This document shows positions 58,836-63,881 of a stretch of 63,881 nucleotides of DNA, in pieces (positions within the stretch are counted from its first letter, which is position 1; each line of letters starts with the position of its first letter). This stretch comes from a virus, in IMG/VR virus record IMGVR_UViG_3300017963_000283, positions 1 through 63,881 of that record. One strand, written 5' to 3'. A program made the translations under genes and the position numbers. The notes below the pieces were generated by a model. The model was not told the origin of the DNA, ran no database searches, and worked only from the letters and a program-made list of their open reading frames with translations.

Positions 58836-59080
58836 TGGCTTTCTATTATTGCGAAGAATGTGATGCAACACATAAAGAGGGTGAAGGGTGCGGAAAGGCT
58901 CCCGCTGGGGTAGAGCGTAAACTTGCTGCCATAGATGGCAAGTTGGATGCTCTGTTGCTGCACCTTGGCGTATCCCAGCTACCGATTATGAAGCCGGGTA
59001 TGGTGAAGCGGCTGTGGGAGTTTCTTGACAAGGAGATGAAAGAAACACTCGATGAGTCGCAGATTGACAGCCTGTTATGA
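58835..59080 (+). CDS. Small Cys-containing protein (81 aa)
   Basis: MAFYYCEECDATHKEGEGCG begins with a zinc-like CxxC...H...C cluster; the rest is helical (ERKLAAIDGKLDALLLHLGV). ATGA overlap with the next gene. Unknown. Confidence 0.5.
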   Translation: MAFYYCEECDATHKEGEGCGKAPAGVERKLAAIDGKLDALLLHLGVSQLPIMKPGMVKRLWEFLDKEMKETLDESQIDSLL

Positions 59081-59283
59081 TCCTGCCGTTTCAAGCCAAG
59101 CAAAAAGCCAATGCCGTCACAGCACCAAATGACCCGGAGTGGCTCTGGCAGCAAATCCACGATGCACTTATCAAGAGCGAAGCAAAGACGGCGTTTAAGC
59201 TACTGGTGCGCTATTTGCAGCGGATGGAAGAGTACCGGGCGGCTAGTCATGTTGAGCGAATGCTGAATGGGGCGAGCAAGTGA
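59077..59283 (+). CDS. Small hypothetical protein (68 aa)
   Basis: ATGA overlap with the previous gene and GTGA with the next. Helical sequence (DPEWLWQQIHDALIKSEAKT; LVRYLQRMEEYRAAS). No family. Confidence 0.5.
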   Translation: MILPFQAKQKANAVTAPNDPEWLWQQIHDALIKSEAKTAFKLLVRYLQRMEEYRAASHVERMLNGASK

Positions 59284-59408
59284 AGAAACGGACTTTTCAA
59301 GAAGAGCTGGAGCACTATCGTTTCATGGCTGATTTTTTCGGCGTGCTAGCGATAGTTTTGGCATTAATTTCTTTGCTTCTAGTTGCTTTAGATTTGTGTC
59401 TCAAGTAG
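59280..59408 (+). CDS. Tiny membrane protein (42 aa)
   Basis: GTG start overlapping the previous stop. One span (FFGVLAIVLALISLLLVALD) after a short charged helix. Unknown. Confidence 0.45.
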   Translation: MKKRTFQEELEHYRFMADFFGVLAIVLALISLLLVALDLCLK

Positions 59409-59426
59409 TGGTTGGAAGGGTCTTCT

Positions 59427-59735
59427 ATGGCTATTGTCAAACTCAACCTAAGATCAGCCGAAAATAAGGCCAGAGACAAGGTGCTATCTAAGGCATACAA
59501 GGTTGGTTGGCTGGATTTTGAGGCTAAGCTTGGTTGCTGTGTTACCGGGTATGTCATAACGAGCGGTGAGATGGACTTATTTGGTCCTGAAATCGAAGCT
59601 AGCAGGAGCAGCGGTTATGTGGATGCTAAGCGGTATCATGACGGCAAGGTTCCACTTGCCGAAGCTGGTCATTCATTTTCAACCGGTATTCTAGTGGCAG
59701 TTAGTGGCGGCAATAAAGAAGAGTGGCCCAAGTAG
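59427..59735 (+). CDS. Hypothetical protein (102 aa)
   Basis: ATG 59427 (GGAAGG upstream) is preferred over TTG 59412. Mixed sequence with FEAKLGCCVTGYVITSGEMD. It overlaps the glycosyltransferase gene by 13 bases. No family recognised. Confidence 0.5.
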   Translation: MAIVKLNLRSAENKARDKVLSKAYKVGWLDFEAKLGCCVTGYVITSGEMDLFGPEIEASRSSGYVDAKRYHDGKVPLAEAGHSFSTGILVAVSGGNKEEWPK

Positions 59736-61192
59736 CGGTTAATCAAGCCAGTTCTCTCGACCCAGTAGGAGATGCACGGCACTGGGTTAAGAGCATAGAC
59801 ACTTCTCGCGGCTTCCTGTTTCTGTTCGGTGGTCTCAAAAGCCATATCGAGGCACTTCTGGAGAAAGGGCCAAAAGACTTGATCCTGTTTGTGCTGGAGC
59901 CGGATCGCTTCCTGGCCTATCAGCATGAACGGGTGTTGATGTTTCATACACTAGAGGATCTTGGCCGTTCGTTTCCAGTCTGGGACATCCGGCGCAAGGG
60001 CTTCAAGCTGGCATCTATCCCAAGCTACCGACTGCTCTATCCTAAGCTGTACCGGGACTGGGTGATGTGGATGGAGAAACAGGCGGCGGCAACAGCTGTG
60101 GACCTGGTTACGTCGCACCGGTTCTCGCGGGAATGGCAGAAGAACACGCTGGAGAATATGGTCTGGCTGAAAAAGGCCGGTCCTGTCAGTGACCTGTTCG
60201 GTAAATGGCAGAAAAAGCCGTTTGTCATTGTTTCGGCCGGCCCTTCGCTAGACACTTCCCTGGATGAGCTGAGAAAAGCACAGGGCAGGGCATTCATCGT
60301 AGCTGCCGGGACCACGGCGCCGATTCTGCAGCGGGAAGGCATCGAGCCGAGCATGTACATCGCCTTTGATGCCGGGCTGGCGAACTGGAGAGCGCATTTT
60401 AGGGGTTTGAAAATAAAGGCCCCCCTCCTATTCGATTTAATGGTTCATCCGTTCTGTTTACAGGACCATTTTGGACCTAAAACTGTGATGCAGATCTGGC
60501 CGTTCGAGTATCTGGCACAGGCGCTGCAGTACGACCTCGGGATTGTCCGGGTAGGGCCGTCAGTGGCTAATAGTGCTATGCGGCTAGGTGTCAGGATGGG
60601 CGCGAGCCCTATTATTCTCGTGGGCCAGGACTTGGGCTTCAGGAGTGGCCGCTATCACGCTAAAGGAACACACCAGACCATCGAAGCGGTGCCGATACCT
60701 GATATACGGGCCAAGATACCGGCGGTCGGCGGCGGCACGATAGAGACAACACTGACGATGCAGACGTTTTTCTGGAACTTCTGTGAGATCGTATCCACCA
60801 ATCCGGGCCGCTACATCAATGCATCCTTTGGGGCGAAGATTCCAGGCACAGAGGACATGCCGCTATCTGAGGTGGTTGATTCAGTGCTGACAACGGACTA
60901 TAGCCGAGAACTGGCAATACTGAAATGCGAAAAGGGCAAATTCAACTTGCTGGGCTTGGCCGATGAGTTGCAAAAAACGATAGATGTCTCAGTGGACCTG
61001 CTGAAGAACACCGAAAAGCGGGTGCTGTCCAACTACTTGAACACCAGAGCACTCAATCCGCTGTCGTTTATCCTGAGCCCGATCTGGTCTCACCCACGCT
61101 GCGATGAGGACTGGGGATATGAGAAGACACGAGAGGAGCTGGGCTGGGTGCTGCCGATATTGAGAAAAACGGTCGAGGAGTTGCGGGCGTAA
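59723..61192 (+). CDS. Maf/DUF115-type glycosyltransferase-like protein
   Basis: 489 residues, GTG start. FVIVSAGPSLDTSLDELRKA, AAGTTAPILQREGIEPSMYI, and VGPSVANSAMRLGVRMGASP then IILVGQDLGFRSGRYHAKGT match the DUF115/MptE-like core of Maf proteins, which transfer nonulosonic or other sugars to flagellin and are related to 6-hydroxymethylpterin kinases. N-terminal ~165 residues are a Maf-type N-domain. As the only glycosyltransferase recognised in the window, it may use a sugar made by the transketolase, SDR and methyltransferase. Acceptor unknown. Confidence 0.8.
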   Translation: MAQVAVNQASSLDPVGDARHWVKSIDTSRGFLFLFGGLKSHIEALLEKGPKDLILFVLEPDRFLAYQHERVLMFHTLEDLGRSFPVWDIRRKGFKLASIPSYRLLYPKLYRDWVMWMEKQAAATAVDLVTSHRFSREWQKNTLENMVWLKKAGPVSDLFGKWQKKPFVIVSAGPSLDTSLDELRKAQGRAFIVAAGTTAPILQREGIEPSMYIAFDAGLANWRAHFRGLKIKAPLLFDLMVHPFCLQDHFGPKTVMQIWPFEYLAQALQYDLGIVRVGPSVANSAMRLGVRMGASPIILVGQDLGFRSGRYHAKGTHQTIEAVPIPDIRAKIPAVGGGTIETTLTMQTFFWNFCEIVSTNPGRYINASFGAKIPGTEDMPLSEVVDSVLTTDYSRELAILKCEKGKFNLLGLADELQKTIDVSVDLLKNTEKRVLSNYLNTRALNPLSFILSPIWSHPRCDEDWGYEKTREELGWVLPILRKTVEELRA

Positions 61193-61383
61193 TGTTTACG
61201 AAAGATGGGAAGGTCCATTTAGAGGTGGGCAGGGATATTGACGAGGCCACCTACCGGAAGATTCAAAAAGCCGCATATAGGCTTGGTGTGACTCCCGATG
61301 AATGGCTTGAGATAGTGTTCAAACGCTGGATTGAGATGTTTGACGATATCGAGTGCACTAATGAGGAATTGAAGCGTGATTAG
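61192..61383 (+). CDS. Small hypothetical protein (63 aa)
   Basis: TAATG overlap with the Maf-like gene. Sequence DIDEATYRKIQKAAYRLGVT PDEWLE resembles a ribbon-helix-helix or similar small regulator. Unknown. Confidence 0.5.
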   Translation: MFTKDGKVHLEVGRDIDEATYRKIQKAAYRLGVTPDEWLEIVFKRWIEMFDDIECTNEELKRD

Positions 61384-62212
61384 CACATTGGGCTTGATTG
61401 GATTTTTATTTGCTGGAGGCATCATGACTTTACATCAGCAGGCACTGCATCCACAGGTGCGCATCCGAGCGGCGGATGCCGGCGGCAGTGGGACAGTCAT
61501 CTACTCACAGAAAGCGGATGATGGATTCTACTCGACGCTGATTTTGACCTGTCATCACGTCGTTGAGAAAAACATCAACGTCAAGGATGATTGGGATTCC
61601 GTGCTGAAGAAGCAGAAGAAAAGGGAGTCACTGACACCCGTTGTAGTTGAGTTTTTTAACTGGGATTCGGTACCACACGGCAAAGCACCGCTGACGCACG
61701 GCACCACGGGCGACATTGTAGCCTACAGCCAAAAGCACGACATAGCACTGGTACATCTGCGGTTGAGAGAGAAGCCCCCGGTAGCTAAGCTGCTGCCGCC
61801 GGGTAAAGTGGAAGATGTCATCATCGGCAGTGAAGTGGTCATCGTGGGCTGTGCTTTGCTGCATGACCCGATTATGACACGAGGCAGTGTTACCCACCAG
61901 GGCGATTTGATTGACGGCATGGACTACTGGATGAGTGATGCGCAGATCATCTTCGGCAACTCGGGCGGAGCGGCATTTGCTCATCTGAACGGCGGTTATT
62001 ATTTCATCGGCATTCCATCCAGGATCGACATTGCCGGCTGGAGTGCTCCCGTGACGCATCTCGGCTATTTTTCACCCGTACCGCGCATCTACAAGTTTTT
62101 CCGAGAGCAGATGTATGAGTTTCTGATTCCAGGCAGCAAAAAGACGGAAGCCGAATGTCTGGATGAATTGGAAAAGCGCCGGGAACTGGAAGAGAAGAAA
62201 CTGTACGAATAG
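61376..62212 (+). CDS. Trypsin-like serine protease
   Basis: 278 residues, GTG start at 61376 giving a hydrophobic N-terminus (ISTLGLIGFLFAGGI, possible signal or anchor); ATG 61424 with GGAGG is an alternative that would make it cytoplasmic. Complete HtrA-type triad: His61 in TCHHVV, Asp122 in HDIALVHL, Ser196 in FGNSGGAAF. Acidic helical tail. May process virion proteins or cut host proteins; chymotrypsin-fold proteases are uncommon in phages. Confidence 0.85.
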   Translation: MISTLGLIGFLFAGGIMTLHQQALHPQVRIRAADAGGSGTVIYSQKADDGFYSTLILTCHHVVEKNINVKDDWDSVLKKQKKRESLTPVVVEFFNWDSVPHGKAPLTHGTTGDIVAYSQKHDIALVHLRLREKPPVAKLLPPGKVEDVIIGSEVVIVGCALLHDPIMTRGSVTHQGDLIDGMDYWMSDAQIIFGNSGGAAFAHLNGGYYFIGIPSRIDIAGWSAPVTHLGYFSPVPRIYKFFREQMYEFLIPGSKKTEAECLDELEKRRELEEKKLYE

Positions 62213-62215
62213 CCT

Positions 62216-63040
62216 ATGGCCAATTACATAGTACGCACAGTAGACGGGCTCGAGCACAGCTTAGACGGTGTAAGGCCGTTACAACTGACAAGCGGTGCCG
62301 AGTATGTGTTCCACGATGAGCAGGACCGGGGCATTCCTTTTCGCTGTCCGATCCGGTCGGTAACGGCCATTATTGACAGGTCGCAGTATCAGACCACACA
62401 GACCAAGGACGATGCAGCCAAGGAAACATGGATTAACAACCAGAGTGTAGTGAGTGAGCAGATCCGTGAAAATGTTCTGAAAGAGGCTAAGCAGAACGCG
62501 GATCGCTATGTGGTGAGACCACTGGAGACCGGCAAGCGCAAATTACAGATATTCGACACTGCAGAAATAGAAGCGGGTCCGGTTGAGATCGACTGGCCGG
62601 AGTTACCGAAGTGGCCGCTCAAGACACCTCCTAAGCAGTACCTAAGCCGTCATCCACATGGTAAGCACTCATCGCTGGCGCGGGCGCTGCTGGTACCGCT
62701 GAGAGCCGTAGTCGAGACACTGGTTGCTTTTGCCAATGACAACTACCGGGAGCGGCTGGCCGAGGAAGACCCAAGCGAGCCGGCGCTGGTTATCAAGGTA
62801 ACAGACATTGGTGATGAGCCATACGCCACGATGCCTGCAGATGCATTTAACGAGATGGTAGCTAATAACGAGCTGCAGCCGGTGCTGTCACCGGTATGGA
62901 AGAAGGGCCAGCGCTACTTCAGGCCGGAACAGCGGCAGGACGGCTCCTTTGTGCTGCGCCAGTGCCGTATGGAGTTTGATGGCCGAGCCAAGCCGCAGCA
63001 AGTGAACCTGAACGTGCCGAGAGGTGCTATTACGGGATGA
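62216..63040 (+). CDS. Hypothetical protein (274 aa)
   Basis: Starts 3 bases after the protease. N-terminal beta part (NYIVRTVDGLEHSLDGVRPL), charged middle, and a C-terminal region with a proline/lysine-rich segment (YLSRHPHGKHSSLARALLVP). No family recognised. ATGA overlap with the next gene. Coupled to the protease, so possibly its substrate or partner. Confidence 0.6.
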   Translation: MANYIVRTVDGLEHSLDGVRPLQLTSGAEYVFHDEQDRGIPFRCPIRSVTAIIDRSQYQTTQTKDDAAKETWINNQSVVSEQIRENVLKEAKQNADRYVVRPLETGKRKLQIFDTAEIEAGPVEIDWPELPKWPLKTPPKQYLSRHPHGKHSSLARALLVPLRAVVETLVAFANDNYRERLAEEDPSEPALVIKVTDIGDEPYATMPADAFNEMVANNELQPVLSPVWKKGQRYFRPEQRQDGSFVLRQCRMEFDGRAKPQQVNLNVPRGAITG

Positions 63041-63288
63041 GCGAAGGAAGGCGTTATAAAGTTATTTATGTAGCCTTTGAGTTATTAGAAGCTGCGTTGT
63101 TGGGGCAAGGTGGTTTATTTACTGGAGTTTCAAACTTGCCGTTAGATATTAGAATCGTCAAAGTGTTTCAAAATGATAATGATTGGATTGGCCATAGACG
63201 CTTTGGGGTGATTGTTGAAAGCTCGTTGTGGCCAATTCTAGAAGCTGGTGAGAAAATTCCAGAACAGGACGTCGTTATTAAGCAGTGA
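63037..63288 (+). CDS. Small hypothetical protein (83 aa)
   Basis: ATGA overlaps on both sides. AT-rich. Sequence YKVIYVAFELLEAALLGQGG, then FGVIVESSLWPILEAGEKIP. A pattern seen in small phage proteins of unknown function. Confidence 0.55.
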   Translation: MSEGRRYKVIYVAFELLEAALLGQGGLFTGVSNLPLDIRIVKVFQNDNDWIGHRRFGVIVESSLWPILEAGEKIPEQDVVIKQ

Positions 63289-63515
63289 GCGATAACAAGT
63301 ATAAGATGTCTCTAGCAGAAGCACAGCGTATATCACTACTTGTATCCATATCCGATCCACAGGCGGCAATGACGATTGCGCATCTGGTCATATCCAGGAT
63401 GACAGACGAGGAAGTTATTGATTTGATAAGAGCCATTGAAGAGGCTGGTCAGGAAGTCAAGAAGGGCAGGACCGACGAAGACTGGCTCGAGAAAGTAGCC
63501 AAAGGGATTCAGTAA
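63285..63515 (+). CDS. Small hypothetical protein (76 aa)
   Basis: Helical acidic-basic sequence (LLVSISDPQAAMTIAHLVIS; EEVIDLIRAIEEAGQEVKKG). Unknown function. Ends directly before the HNH gene GTG. Confidence 0.5.
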   Translation: MSDNKYKMSLAEAQRISLLVSISDPQAAMTIAHLVISRMTDEEVIDLIRAIEEAGQEVKKGRTDEDWLEKVAKGIQ

Positions 63516-63854
63516 GTGCCACACAGACCCAAGAAGCCATGTAGCCATCCAAGCTGTCCAAGGCTGGTGACAAGAGGCCGGTACTGCGAAGAGCACAAGC
63601 TACCAGTCGAGGAAAACAGAGCAACGTCACCAGAAAGAGGATATGACTGGAAGTGGAGAAGAGCACGGGTCAACTTCCTGAAAAAGCATCCCCTGTGTGT
63701 TGAATGCCTATCCCTGGGCTTGGTAACTGCTGCTGAGGTAGTGGACCATATCAAGCCGCATCGGGGAGACAAGAAGCTGTTTTGGAATGCGAAGGATAAT
63801 TGGCAAAGCCTTTGTACTGAACACCATAACCGGAAGACGGGGAGGGGGGAGTGA
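63516..63854 (+). CDS. HNH endonuclease next to the packaging genes
   Basis: 112 residues, GTG start. CSHPSCPRLV, a YDWKWRRAR segment, HPLCVECLSLG, VVDHIKPHRGD and NWQSLCTEHHNRKT form the complete HNH motif of the terminase-associated nuclease. In HK97-like cos phages this protein works with the terminase to cut DNA at cos. The gene ends 27 bases before the window end; terS begins 43 bases after the window start. Confidence 0.9.
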   Translation: MPHRPKKPCSHPSCPRLVTRGRYCEEHKLPVEENRATSPERGYDWKWRRARVNFLKKHPLCVECLSLGLVTAAEVVDHIKPHRGDKKLFWNAKDNWQSLCTEHHNRKTGRGE

Positions 63855-63881
63855 AAATCGTGTCAAGTCGAGCTCTGCTAC

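Overview
The window looks like an essentially complete tailed-phage genome of the siphovirus type with an HK97-like capsid. Nearly every base is coding, most genes overlap or abut (ATGA and TAATG junctions), almost all lie on the plus strand, and the gene order is that of a dsDNA phage. An HNH endonuclease gene ends at the right edge and a P27-type small terminase starts at the left edge. HNH next to terS is the usual arrangement in cos phages, so the window is probably a whole genome opened near its packaging site. No integrase, DNA polymerase or tRNA was recognised. Lipobox signal peptides and a spanin-like lysis protein suggest, without proving, a Gram-negative host.

Layout. 0-15.5 kb: packaging and head (terS, terL, a large repeat protein, portal, prohead protease, major capsid, connectors, tail terminator, tail tube, and the tail chaperone pair with a canonical -1 slippery site). 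15.5-23.4 kb: tape measure and tail-tip or fibre proteins. 23.4-27.1 kb: an unusual secreted FN3-dockerin protein followed at once by a cohesin-domain protein, then a lysis cassette (DUF5675-like protein, holins, XhlA-like protein, spanin-like lipoprotein). 27.1-28.1 kb: a short minus-strand operon with a strong promoter and an apparently leaderless first gene, facing a GTTTCAC repeat array. 28.2-45.5 kb: early and replication genes (metallophosphoesterase, XRE regulator, SSB-like protein, PD-(D/E)XK exonuclease, a GH-A glycosidase, duplicated coiled-coil genes, a helicase-DNA methyltransferase fusion, an MT-A70 methyltransferase with a nuclease-like partner, a replication initiator-like protein, a RuvC-like resolvase).

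45.5-61.2 kb is the most unusual part: a long metabolic island. It holds a PP-loop ATPase (PAPS reductase-like), a small TGT/DpdA-like transglycosylase, three different ATP-grasp ligases, a sugar C-methyltransferase-like SAM enzyme, a transketolase split into N and C subunits, a FabG-like SDR and a Maf/DUF115-type glycosyltransferase. Tiny membrane proteins and Cys-rich proteins are scattered between them. The enzyme set resembles bacterial surface-glycan or flagellin-glycosylation loci, while the DpdA-like protein points to DNA base modification. The sequence does not settle whether this is one pathway or two. The right end (61.2-63.9 kb) carries a trypsin-like protease and the HNH gene.
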